DNA of 64,000 bases from Eutreptiella sp. 'Long Island Sound 2002'. Taxonomy: Eukaryota; Euglenozoa; Euglenophyceae; Eutreptiales; Eutreptiaceae. Shown one piece after another: positions 25,801-36,191 of this stretch (the stretch's first letter is position 1; the number at the start of each line of letters is the position of its first letter). The stretch spans positions 38,053,294 through 38,117,293 of the forward strand of contig OZ038383.1 of the NCBI GenBank assembly GCA_964036045.1, written 5' to 3'. A model generated the notes under the pieces. It was not told where the DNA came from. It saw only the letters and a program-made list of their open reading frames with translations, and did no database searches. The position numbers were made by a program, and so were the translations under genes.

Positions 25801-27770
25801 CAGGAGGACAATTGCCCACTCGTTGCACCCGTGCACCGCCGCACATGCCCTGGAAAACGCTGGTCGCCCGTGCACAACCCACAGTGGTGACGGGTTTATG
25901 CCGCCCCCAGCGTGTGGAGTGAGCAGGGGGACGGACGCCGGATTGTCTTGTTGCTGGTAACCCTCAAAGACGTCCCCCAGCAGAAACAGGAGGGCGGCTA
26001 GCGGGACGAACGGCATGGACAGCCCCGGGTTCGCCGGGTCCCATCCTTCCTCCCTGTATCCGCCCACCACATACACATCCCCCGCAGTGGACTGTCTATT
26101 GCGTTTGCTGGCCTTCTTGCGGCGCACCGGGTGAATTAGACGGTGAGTCAGCGGACTAGGCAGCCGTAGCCGGAAGACGTCGCTGAGCCCCGTGAACCAC
26201 ACGCGGTCTAGCTGATGGGGCCCTACTCCTGTGTGCGGAAGGTGCAGGTGGTCCTCATGACACTCCTGGAGCTAGACAGCCCAGTGCCCAGGCGCAGGAC
26301 AGGGGAGCCGCGCATGCAGGAGGTCATTTGCGGGATCAGTCAGGGACTGTACCGCCGCACCTGTGCGGGGCCCCGAGAGAACGCAGATGTCCCTACCCTT
26401 GAAGGTGTAGGATTGGGACACCCACTTCCGCCCTGCCCACAGCACCTGCGGCAGATGGGCGTGTACACACGAGTACACTGACGATGGCATGAGAAGTCCT
26501 ACGCGCAACGTCCCCATCGCCCGGAGAACCCTGTCCACCCACGTATTGCCCGTCTGCGTGGCGAATGATGCAGAGGGCACCATGAACTGCCCGCACACCC
26601 CGTATTGCATGTGTAAGTCCCGGAGCATGGCCCGTAGCTCATCCCGGACTGTCGTCGACCTTTGGTGTGTGAGCTGAGCCAGGGTCGCTACGACGGAGTC
26701 GCGGCAGATAACCTGGACATCCGCCAATCGTAACCCAAGACCCGACCGCACCGCTACGTTGGACAGGTCCTTGGGCAGCTTCTCGAATTGCAGGGCCGCA
26801 GCCTTGATGGCGGTATTCAGTTTGATCACCGCCTCCGCCGTGTCGGACAGGTAGGGCGCCGCGTACCGCACGACGCCTCCAACCACAGCCGCCATCACCT
26901 CATGAGGCACCGACGCCGGCCCCAACGTGTTCTTGCACCAGCCTAGCAGAGCTTCACACCGAAGTACATGTTTCTCCTTCATGGTTGCCACCCCCCTGGG
27001 ATCGAGGCGCAGTCCCAAGTATGGCACCGTGCCCTTGGCGCGTAGGCATACCCATGGGGCCGCCGTGTTCACTGGGCTCAGGCACACCATGATCGAATGG
27101 ATGCCAGCGGTACTGGCATAGGCGCACTTGCCCACGTTGAGGGACATGCCCATGTCCGTGAGGTATTGCGCTATCGCCGCTGCATACTCCAGGAACTGCG
27201 GCAGGGAGTGCGCTATCAACAGGAGGACATCACAGTACGCCTGCACCAGGGGTGGCACCGCGTGGCGAGCATCTCCCCGTGCCTTGCAGGCAAGGCTCCG
27301 CAGGAGAGGTTCTAAGAGGAGGAGGTAGAGCACAGCGCTCTCCGCACTGCCCTGCCGCAAGCCCCTGTGGAGCCGAATGCTCGGCGTTGGGCCGTGCGCT
27401 GTGACGATGCGCACCAGAGACCCGCAGCTGAGGGTGTGGAAGAGTCTGATGAGCTCTTCCAGGACCCCCATGTGGCGCAGGAGGAGCGCCCGTGCCCCAT
27501 GCGGCGCTGTGTCAAAAGCCTTTGAGACATCGAAGGCCAGGACGTGGTTTTCCTCCTGCCCACGCTGCAGCCTGCGCTGGGCCAGGAACACTGGGGCAGC
27601 TGCCGTGGAGCCCGGCATGGCTCCGAACTGCCAGTCCGCAGCCAGTCCCTTGCGTGCCAGGACGGCTGTGAACCTCCGAATGAGGGGAGTCATGAGCATG
27701 CGCATGTCTTGCTGCCCCAGCGCTATCGGCCTATACTCGTCCAGGTTGCCTGTGGCTGTACCCTTGGGGT
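22898..27770 (-). pseudogene. Non-LTR polyprotein: RT, RNase H-like, zinc finger
   Basis: One frame runs from 27770 to about 23150, interrupted by a single TAG at 26272-26274. Order: RT motif with YRPIAL (about 27720); motif A FDVSKAFD (27525); GLRQGS (27355); a YxDD box reading YCDV, with Val at 27226-27228 replacing the second catalytic Asp; a thumb/connection region to 26200. An RNase H-like segment lies at 25360-25060 with ATHGS in place of the usual TDGS, the Glu of VPEAEIIG, and the Asp of VVDASIIG. A CX2CX8HX4C finger is at 24690-24640, then a Cys-rich C-terminus. A one-base deletion near 23150, seen by comparison with the left copy, throws the last 80 codons into another frame. These lesions indicate a dead copy. 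Confidence 0.9.
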
Positions 27771-27776
27771 ATATAT

Positions 27777-27815
<39 letters not shown>
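27771..27815. repeat. (TA)n tract between retrotransposon 5' edge and U11
   Basis: About 45 bp of AT repeat joining the truncated retrotransposon to a U head. Confidence 0.97.
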
Positions 27816-27818
<3 letters not shown>

Positions 27819-29020
27819 CTACACCCCTCTCCCCTTAAATTTAGCTAACAAGCAACAAGCAACAAGCAACAACAAGCAACAACAAGCACGTCTCCGTGCG
27901 GTTTTGGCCATTGCACCTTCCCAACGCCTCGGGCCTGACTCTACTTTAGCCATCTTAGAGCCTAGGTGGTGCCCTTGCGAAATCCAAGTTTTGAGCCAAA
28001 AACGCACCGGTGGCGGCCCGGGGCGGTGGCGCCAAGTTGGGAGGTGCCCTCCCAAATCTGCGCAGTTTTGGGCCAAAAACAGCCATTTTTCGCCCAAAAC
28101 AGCCCTAGTAAGGGTTCAAAACAGCCAAACGAAGGCAAACAGCTGCTACACTCCACGTGCGGCTTGCCTTTCTCGTGACCAAGGGACCTTTGGTGCCCTT
28201 CTAACTCCACGATATGTCCGAGAAACGGCCCCAAAAGGCGCCAAAAAGCCCCAAAAACTTCGCAATGTGCACCAGCACCCCGAAACCAAGAACGGGCCGT
28301 ATCTTGGGCTACGTGGCTCAAAAACGAATTCCGAGGCCACCTAGTCCACCCGCAACCCCCCACTTTTTATGGTTTCCACCCTCAGAATCGCCCAACGAGA
28401 CACATAGACCCCCGTACTAGTGGTCACTTGGTGCAGCCGGAGGGCCGGTCAGCCCATGCACAGTGGGGGCCAACGGTGGGTCCAGCAGGGTCCCCGGGGC
28501 GAAAAAAAATGATTTTTTCCAAAGTTGTTCCTAGACCACTTGGGATGCTCAAACAAGTGTTTTTAGGCCATTTTGAGCCCGTGGTGGCGCGTTTTGGGCC
28601 ATGGAAAATCCCAAAATGCCTTGACAATGGGCCGTTTCAGTACCAACAATGCGTCAAAAATGGGTCAAAAACGTGTTTTTCCAAAAATGATCCTGGACCA
28701 TTTATGATGCTCAAACAAGTGGTTTTGACCAATTTTGAGCCCGTGGCGACGGGTTTTGGCCCACGGAAAATCCCAAAATGCCTTGAAAATGGGTCGTGTT
28801 GGGACCAAAAATGGGTTAAAAATGGGTCCACAATGTGTTTTCCCAAAAGTGATCCCGTACCATTTGGGATGCTCAAACAAGTGTTTTTAGCCCGTTTTGA
28901 GCCCGCTTTGATGGAGTTCAGCCCCTTCCACCACATGTATGCACCACTTTGTGCCCTTCGCACGTACCTTAGAGCCGTGTGGTGGAGCCACCTAGAGTTG
29001 GGAGAGGGGTGTAGATTGGA

Positions 29021-29022
<2 letters not shown>
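27816..29022 (+). mobile_element. U11: TA-flanked non-autonomous element
   Basis: Head TTACTACACCCCTCTCCCC, tail GAGGGGTGTAGATTGGAGG, three subrepeats (anchors near 28547, 28707, 28869). It is closest to the U5/U7 subtype at the head. The retrotransposons and a solo terminus separate it from U10. Confidence 0.92.

Positions 29023-29058
<36 letters not shown>
29023..29058. repeat. (TA)n tract between U11 and the first poly-G element
   Basis: 36 bp of AT repeat. Confidence 0.97.
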
Positions 29059-29061
<3 letters not shown>

Positions 29062-29908
29062 TGTTATTGTGGGGGGAAGGGGGGGGGAGCAACTGAGGAA
29101 CTAATGGAGGTTTCGGCGGTGTCGGCTGATTTCTCGGAATATGGTGTCCCGGAGGGGGGGGTATGTTATACCTTTTCGGAAAGCCCTGAAAAAGGGGTTT
29201 TCGGAGATGTATGGGTTGGGGGGGGGGGGTAGGTGACCACATTTTTGAGAAAATTGCCCCTCACTGCACACACTTGGGCTCAAAACGGCCTGTTTCCTGG
29301 TCTGGTCTAGTCTGGTTGCAAATTACACAGGCACATGCACATGCACTAGACCATTGGTGGTTTTAAACAAATGCAGAGCTGCTAGAACCTCCTGAATTGG
29401 ACGAATCGTGATCTTCCTGGGTGTTTCCAGACAGCAAAAAGGGTTTCACCTCGGTGCGAAACCCGGTATACGATGTTTGCGTGCACATATCATTATCACC
29501 TGTGAGACAGCGCTTGCACCAACAGGCTGCCCGATAAAGGAGAGTAGGGAATCTCCACACTTAGGGGCATGGCAGAAAAATGCAAAAAAGCCCTAAAAGT
29601 GAAGTTGGGGAGCCATTAGGGTGGGGAGTACACAAAGGACACCGACACACATGTCAGCAAAAAACTGGCGGCAGCAGGAACCCAAAACGAAAAAATTGTA
29701 CGGACAATATCTCCATCATCTTCGCACCTTGGAGCCCCGGACCTAGTTCATTGGAAAGCCCTTTTCAAGCACTTTCCGAAAAGTATACACGTACCCCCCC
29801 CCCCCCTGTGGAACCACATTTTTGTGCCCCGAGCCGATTTCGGCGAAAAACCTGTTAGTTCCTCAAAAACCCCCCGTTGCCCCCCCCCCCTCCCCCCAGA
29901 AAACAGCT
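29059..29908. mobile_element. G-element 1: poly-G inverted termini, TA-flanked
   Basis: The left end reads GGCTGTTATTGT, two G runs, GCAACTGAGGAACTAA. The right end, reverse complemented, reads AGCTGTTTTCT, G runs, GCAACG, TGAGGAACTAA. About 850 bp lie between, with no convincing ORF. Inverted termini and TA on both sides suggest a non-autonomous DNA element. The interior contains further G runs near 29152 and 29219. Confidence 0.75.
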
Positions 29909-29932
29909 ATATATACATACATACATATATCC
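29909..29932. repeat. Short TA/CATA tract between G-elements
   Basis: ATATATACATACATACATAT shared boundary of two poly-G elements. Confidence 0.9.
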
Positions 29933-31576
29933 ATGGGTGTTTTCGTTGGGGGGGCTCTAAACCCCCCAAAAACCGTCCACTAGCGGTGTGCGTTCCGGAG
30001 ATTGGGGTGTTGTGACGTGAGCCCCCCCCCCCTCTATTTTGATGGTGGGGAATCCATTTTTCAAGGTTGCGGAGCCTCTTTGCACAAGTCTTGAATTTGT
30101 GTGTTTTTGGCCATGCTTTGGACCAGCGGCAACGCCCCGTTTACCCCACGTCCAAGGAAGGGGATATCGCCCTCTGCGGGTACCCCCTAGTCGTCCCCCG
30201 CCAAAAAAAGGCGGCTTAATGTGCAAGAAATTGTATTTGCATGTGGGAAAGAGGAGAAGGAGGCCGCTATTTCTGGCCTCCAATCAACTTTGCCGCATGG
30301 ACGTTGATGAGCAAGCGATTTGGAGGGCAACAGGTGCCGTGTTCTCCGTTGTCATCAATGCGGACAATGGGGAGGGGCTTTTTGCCCCACAGGTTTTGAA
30401 GAGGGCGATCACCACCATTTCCCCCAAAAATTAAGGTGGGCAGGTGCAGGACACACTCGTGGAAAACATCAAGGCCGCCGTGGAAATGGCAAAAGCAGAC
30501 CATCGGCTTGGGGCCTAGATGATGGTGCGTCTTCTTGCGGCCGCTGCAGCGCAACCAAACATGGACCCCGCGATGCCGGCTAAATTGAGCCCCAAGGAAA
30601 TTTGAAAGGTGGTTTTCTCCCCCCCCTCCCACCTCCGAATCGGTGCGGGCCATTTCCCTGCCTTGCTTCTGGCGATTCCACCAATTGTGACACATTTTTT
30701 GTTCATAGCCATTGGGGAATCACTGGGGCTGAAGGCGGAAAAGATGCACCAGGGGCAGTCACTACGGATGGACTGGGAGGCCTCAACCATGGGCGCCAAG
30801 AGGCTTGATTGATTCAAATCTTTGCGACCAGCCCCCACCTGCCTGCATGCTTTGAGCCCTGGTTGAAAAAAAGGCCATCTACAATGCTTCCCCACACCCG
30901 CTCGTTTCGCATCTGTCAACCTCTGTGAAGTACATGTTGTCCAGGACGAAAAAAACCACCGAGCCTGTTCATTTTTTGCTCAAGCCCTAGCAGGAGAGTT
31001 GTACACATGAAACAGTATGTGCCTGAAGTGAAGCCTGCCAAGACCATCCTAGGGACCAAGAAGGACTATCATTGGTGGTCCACGGCTAGGGCAGGTCGTT
31101 TGGAGCGGCGGAGGTACCCTTGTTGGTGCAAGTTTTGTTTGCACGGCACCGGTGACTCTTGCCCTAATGTCGACTTTTGTGGCCAATGGGAGACCGTCAC
31201 TGTGACCTTGCAATAACACTCCCATTGCAAAAAGGTTATTTGCAGCCCCATTGCATGTCTCTTGCTTGGAAAAGATGAGTTTGTGTTGAAAATTGGGAAA
31301 ATGCAGCGGACAACCTAACCAGTGCAAGTGTACCGCCTGCTGTTTAAACAGCAAAAAGGGGCGTCCAGTTTTTCGTTCCGCCCGGCATTTTAACACATCG
31401 GTGACTCATACCAAACTGAAAAAAGGTTTAGAAGAACCTTTGCACGCACTTTCCGAAAAGGGTTCACATGCCATGTCAAAAATGCGGTCACTCGGAGGTA
31501 CACGGCCAAAAAGTTGAAAACCCCGATGGTGGACGGAATAGCCCCCCCCCCCCCCCCAACACCCAAAAACACCCAT
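29933..31576. mobile_element. G-element 2: poly-G inverted termini, decayed coding interior
   Basis: The left end is ATGGGTGTTTTCGTTGGGGG. The right end, reverse complemented, is ATGGGTGTTTTTGGGTGTTG followed by 17 G. TA repeats lie outside both ends. The 1.64-kb interior contains decayed coding sequence, so this looks like a degenerate copy of a once-autonomous TA-inserting element. The terminal pattern (GGnTGTTnTCG then poly-G) is shared with G-element 1. Confidence 0.75.
30295..31216 (+). pseudogene. Decayed ORFs inside G-element 2, Cys-rich end
   Basis: One frame from about 30295 to 30812 reads like protein (MDVDEQAIWRATGAVFS, then LLAIPPIVTHFLFIAIGES) but is broken by TAA, TAG and TGA. 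After a frame change, 31007-31216 is open and basic and ends in a Cys-rich segment (RRRYPCWCKFC, then CPNVDFCGQW). The Cys spacing suggests a metal-binding module. I do not recognise the family. As the only coding-like content of G-element 2, it may be the remnant of its mobility protein. Confidence 0.45.
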
Positions 31577-31595
31577 ATATATACATATATATATA
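31577..31595. repeat. (TA)n tract at the right edge of the element cluster
   Basis: TATATACATATATATATAA: the last TA boundary of the 26-kb cluster. Confidence 0.9.
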
Positions 31596-31598
31596 ATC

Positions 31599-33221
31599 AT
31601 GGCAAGCAAGATGGCGGAAACAAGGGTGGCACAATCCCTTTACAGGGGCCTTGGGGAGGCCGCGCGCGAGAACGCGCGCGGCAACACGTGTGAAGAGGTA
31701 GGCTACCTAGTCACGGTGGCTTGTGCGGAGGGCTGCCTGCTCCGGGCGTCCCTGGGGCGGGGGCGAGCTGCGCATGGCGCCAGGTGAAACCAGCGGGAGG
31801 GTGATAGTGTGTAGCGACGGCGGGACGAGAGGCGCACACGCCGGGCCGGGTCGCTTGAGCAGTATGGGTGGGGGCTGTGTGGAGGACGACCAGGCACGTT
31901 GTGTTGTCGTCCGTCTAGCGGGGAGGGGGGGGGTGGTGATGGAAAAAGCGCGGGTGGCAGGTGGGGGCGACGGTGGCAACGTGCTCCGCAGCGGGGCTGC
32001 GGTTTGGTTCACTCGCGGTGGAGATGTCAAATCGGCACCGATGGCCTCTTGGCCTCCTCCAATTTTCCGCGTTGCGGGCTGTTGCCAAGGCATCTACGGG
32101 CTACCAATTAGTGGTGGCCCGGTTGCCCGCATCGCGGGGTAGTCCTTAGGGTCGCAAGGGCGTGTGCCCGTTGGCGCCGTTGCGGATGGACTTTGGGTGA
32201 CGGTGGCTGGGCGGCCAACTCGTGCCGTGGGCTTGTGGACATCAACCGGGTGAGGGCACCTAGGAGGCACCAACGCAAATGGGTTGAAGGCCTAGTCCGA
32301 CGACGAGGTTGCCGCACTTACTTGCTAAAGGCCCCCCCATTGCTCATAAAGTTCCTGGCGCCCTGCCGCATTCAACGACCATAGCTGTGGCGAGTCTAGA
32401 GCGGCACACGGCATCCACGCCTCGGCGGGGGGTACATGCACACTATCGTGTGGCGCCAAGTGGCGGAAATCCACGAAGGTTTGGCCATTGGAGTACACGT
32501 GTGCAGCAACGCCGGGCCCTTCAATGGTCCCCACAGAGAATCCGCCACATTGCTGCAATGCCTCTGTTGAGCGCCCGTCGTTGGTAGGCGGCTTGCTTGT
32601 GTGTCGAGGGGAGGGAGGCTGCGGGATGTGGCGTGGATGTGGGGAATTCTGGTGTGGTTTGGTGCGGTTTGGGGGGTGGGGGTGGTTGGGTTTGCGTTGC
32701 TAGGTGTGGTTGTGGGTCGTGGTACGGTTTTGGGGTCTTTGTTGGAGAAAAGCGGGGCTCTTGATGATGTTGTCGCTTTGTATGGGTACGTGGGTAGTTT
32801 GCGTGTGGGTGTGGTGCATGAGAATGGTATTGGAGTTAGTGTTGCTCGCGGCGACGTTGTTGCTTAGTTGGCTTTTCTCGTGGTGGTGGTGCTCGTGAAT
32901 GGTCTGGTAAGGGTTAGGGTGACATGGTCGGTAAGGCTGAGGGAGGGCTCATATGCGTAGGAAGCGTGTTAATCGTTGGCTCATGCGGTTGTGGCGGTGG
33001 TGCAGATTGGTGTTTTGGTGTGTAGGGGCTCTGGTGGTGTTGGGGTTGCTGGTGATATGCATGTCGTTGGTGTGGTTGTGGGTGTTGTGGTGCTTGTGGC
33101 ATGTAGTGATAATGTGGTTGTGAGGGTGGGCCTCGTTCCGCATAATACTTGTATTGTGGTGACCGATGAAGCTGTCACTGTTAAGAAGTCGCGCGTTGTG
33201 TGTTGGAATGGCAATGGGTAA
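31599..33221 (+). pseudogene. Decayed long ORF, one frame, unrecognised
   Basis: A single frame stays largely open over 1.6 kb (open segments 31599-31787, 31899-32111, 32193-32384, 32601-32867, 32976-33221). Breaks in the segments I read through are mostly TAG, with a few TGA and TAA. Coding-like stretches include VWRQVAEIHEGLAIGVHV, LLEKSGALDDVVALYGYVG and HNTCIVVTDEAVTVKKSR. The 3' part is very GT-rich. No domain is recognisable. It begins immediately after the TA boundary, so it may be host sequence or part of another element. Confidence 0.4.
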
Positions 33222-33479
33222 TACTAAGGAAGGCTGCTTTGGCTCAACAATTTGTGCTTCGTGCGTCATAGGTGATGAGTCAACTTACGGGCTTGGTACT
33301 TGCACCCATGAGGGCAAGCACAGGTGTGCATCCAACTCATTATTTTCACGTGCTGCAACTCAGTGGGTAGAAATCCTTGATGGCGGAGCGTTGGCACTGA
33401 AGGTCCGAAAACCCCAATGGCGGTTCGTGGTGATGGGGGAGCATGGACCTAAATGGTGTCCTAGTTGCATGTTGCACAC

Positions 33480-33990
33480 CCTTCGGGTGCCATGCAAGTG
33501 CACGTGACGCTCGTGGTCACCGGCAATGCATCCTCAAGGTGCCACATAGGTGCACATGGGATACCTAGTAAGCTGCAATGTGGCTTGAAGGTGCCATGCG
33601 GGTGCACATGGGGCATTTGGTCACCTACAGTGGACCGCTAGGTTGCCAAGCAGGGGCAAATGGGGTTCCCCGCTATTTGCGATGCACCTTGAGGGTGCCT
33701 TGTAGGCACACATGGGGCATCTTGTCATTTGCCGCGGACCCTTAGAGTATATGGGGCTCCTAGTCACCTACGTTGCTCCCTCAATGTGACATGCAGGCGC
33801 AAATAGGGCATTTGGTCACCTTCGGTTCACCCTTAGGGTGCCATGAAGGCGCACATGCAACTTGTCTTAAAATGCGACGAGATCTTCAAAGTGCCACGGA
33901 TACTTTCGTTGTGTCCATTTGGTTTTCGGAACCATTAGACCCCGCCATAGTGTCCAGGTGGGCTAGCCAAGGCCCCTTATTTTGATGTCT
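33480..33990 (+). repeat. 52-bp satellite, first block
   Basis: Diverged units built on GGTGCCATGCAGGCGCACAT and GGGGC-x-TTGGTCACCT. It is separated from the main array by the pseudogene region. Confidence 0.85.
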
Positions 33991-34020
33991 TGTCTTGTGC
34001 ATCAAAGTTGGTCGCGGTAG

Positions 34021-35275
34021 TTGGTTGCTACCGCAGCTCGCAGCGAGCAGAAATATCACCATTTACTCCACGTGCACAATCCAGCCGTGTATATGGCCCA
34101 ACATAAGGGAGTATCCGGCAGAGGGCTCGAGTTCACCAGCAGGAACGACCCGAAAGCGGCTAACCAAAGGTCCGACTTGCACAACATGTTCCCGCTCGCA
34201 TGCGCCCCCTTCGCCAGCTAGCGTGGAGCTGGGGGCCCTAAAATGAATTGGGCCTCCATTTTTGTTGACCCCCTCGCCGCCAAAGAGTTGCGCGCTGAGT
34301 AGGAGTCAGGCACTAGAACTTTCCAACATGCAGACCCCTACTAGTCCAAGAATTGACTTTCTTCGCTACACAACTCCGTTCACTCCCACTCCTAGACCAT
34401 GTCCGCCACCATTGGCCTGGTGACCTCCAATGCGACTACCAATTATGATCTTGAGCACAAGAAGTGGATGGTCCTGTTCCCAGTTTAGTAGCCTGCAGAG
34501 TTGAGCGGGGCCTATAGTGCCGATCTCTACGTTACGAATAGACTGCCCCCTGCCTTCATCAGCCATTTGACCCCCTCGCTTGTGGTGATGTCCGCCATCT
34601 CCAGCTGCAAGGTACCTTCGCGGAATGCACCTGCGGCCTACTGCCGCAGCCAAGCTAGGTCCGGCCCCTTCGCCGCCTACCGTAAAGCTAGGGGTGGTGC
34701 AGCGAACTAGGCCGCCACCTCTGCCAACCCCCACGCCGCAGCAGAGATGCGCATTGTGCTGCAATGAACCGCTGCAACTCTGTAGCATCCTAGCCCTAAT
34801 ACTAGAGGCTTAGACTTGCAACACTACATGACCTAGTTTGCCCCCACTTCTGCGGGCATGTCCCTCACCTTTGGCAAGGTGATTGACAATCTGGATGCGT
34901 GGTGTGCCCCTGGGCACAACAAGTGGATGGTCCCATTCTCGGCTCGGAGGCTTGTAGAGCTGAGTGAGGCCTACGATGCCGACCTGGCCGCTGCGAACAG
35001 GCTGCCCCTTCCCTACATTACTAAGTAGAACCCCCCCCCCCCCCCCCGGTGGTCATGTCCACCGTCACCGGTTGCAAGGCATGTGCGGGATGCAATTGTG
35101 GCCTACCGCGCCAGCCATGCTAGCTCTGCCGGCAAAGGCCTCCCTCCACCCGACGCCGTGCAACCATCGACCACTTAGCCTTTTCCAACCAAGCCAACAC
35201 CCCGCAAAGTTCAACGACAAGGAGATCCAGGCAGCCGGTTTAGCACCGTACTCCGTGGTGGCCCGCTACATCTAG
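34021..35275 (+). pseudogene. Decayed gene with internal tandem duplication, TAG-rich
   Basis: From 34021 to a 17-base C run at 35031, one frame reads as protein broken by about ten TAG, two TGA and no TAA. It opens NPAVYMAQHKGVSGRGLEF. Two related segments follow (about 34200-34680 and 34665-35030), each with a KKWMV or NKWMV motif, an AELS/VELS block, AYxADL and NRLP. After the C run the frame shifts and continues with KFNDKEIQAAGLAPYSVVA to 35275. The duplication is protein-level, so the gene duplicated a domain before decaying. The family is unknown. Confidence 0.55.
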
Positions 35276-35630
35276 GACATCATAACTGGGGGTGAATTGC
35301 CTAGAGACTACAATTTTGACATGTTGGGCCTAGATGTGGAGTTTGAGACTGTAGATTCCGTGACACCGAGCTTGTGCATTCCTGATGGACCATGCTCCTG
35401 ACCCTTGGATGTTTGACCCCTGAGCCGCCGCTATGTCAGTCGACTCGACAAGGAAATGCGCAACAAACAGTGTGATGGGAACACAAGGAGCAGTAGGCCA
35501 CAACCATGCCCTGAGCTCTGACGTAGCAGGCACTAGGTTGGTGTCAAACCACTAATTGGAGGGAGCGCCGACTAGAGCCTCAAGCACCCGCATGAATTCA
35601 CCTCCATGTGCTTTTGCTCTTTTGTGACAG

Positions 35631-36191
35631 GGTCCCCCTGCTGCCTTCCAACACATGGGTCTAACTTACAACGTTGCCACTATTACTCGCTCAAAGAGGA
35701 AGAGATCTGGCACCGTCGTGATTAGCCACGACCCAGCTGCAAGCAGGACACCGCACATTGCCGGCCCCACGGCCAACCAGATGTTTGAGATAATCCTCGC
35801 TGAACGAGCACCGCTCATGGCTTCCTACGAGACTTTCTAGAAGCCGGGAGGCTCATCACCCACTGCGACCTGTGATCTTCACCTTGCTCCGGGCATAAAC
35901 ATACTTGACCTCGGTGGGTGCCCCTCTGCTGCAAAAGGCCATTGCCTCACACCGTTGCTCGACCCGGACAGTGTAGGCCCCGGCCTAGCGTCGCCCTCCT
36001 CGCGCCACACGCGAGCAACATCTGCGGGCAATGGCAATAATGCCTCTCTCATTCCTACGGCCGGCACGATCACCAGTGAGGATCTGAGTGTTAGTGTTTT
36101 GGGCGACACTGCACTTCTTTCGGTATCAAAGATGATCTCAGAACAAGTGGGAAAGCTCCGTAGTTATCTTGGTGCAACGCAGGCCACATGA
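35631..36191 (+). pseudogene. Probable last exon of the decayed gene
   Basis: A strong splice acceptor (TTTTGCTCTTTTGTGACAG) ends at 35630. The frame after it is open to a TGA at 36189-36191 apart from one TAG near 35838. It includes MGLTYNVATITRSKRKRSG, NQMFEIILAERAPLMASYE and a polar C-terminus with VSKMISEQVGKLRSYLG, which could form a short coiled coil. Same strand and same TAG lesion as the preceding block, so probably the same gene. The 52-bp satellite starts right after it. Confidence 0.5.

Larger units (their letters stand above)
20651..27770 (-). mobile_element. Non-LTR retrotransposon, right copy, about 7.1 kb
   Basis: Minus-oriented element: 5' edge at 27770 next to (TA)n, polyprotein region 27770-22898, 3' UTR of about 2.2 kb, 3' tail of three ATGACT-like units next to (TA)n. 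The 5' part, where an endonuclease would lie, is missing. RT followed by an RNase H-like region and a CCHC finger places it among non-LTR elements with a C-terminal RNase H. I cannot assign the clade without a search. Confidence 0.9.

Noticed and set aside
30515-30919. 134-codon minus ORF in G-element 2
   Set aside because: The plus frame has more protein-like composition across a longer stretch.
34021-36191. Functional gene with UAG read as a single amino acid
   Set aside because: Two TGA remain in frame, and TAG faces different residues in the two internal copies; decay is simpler.
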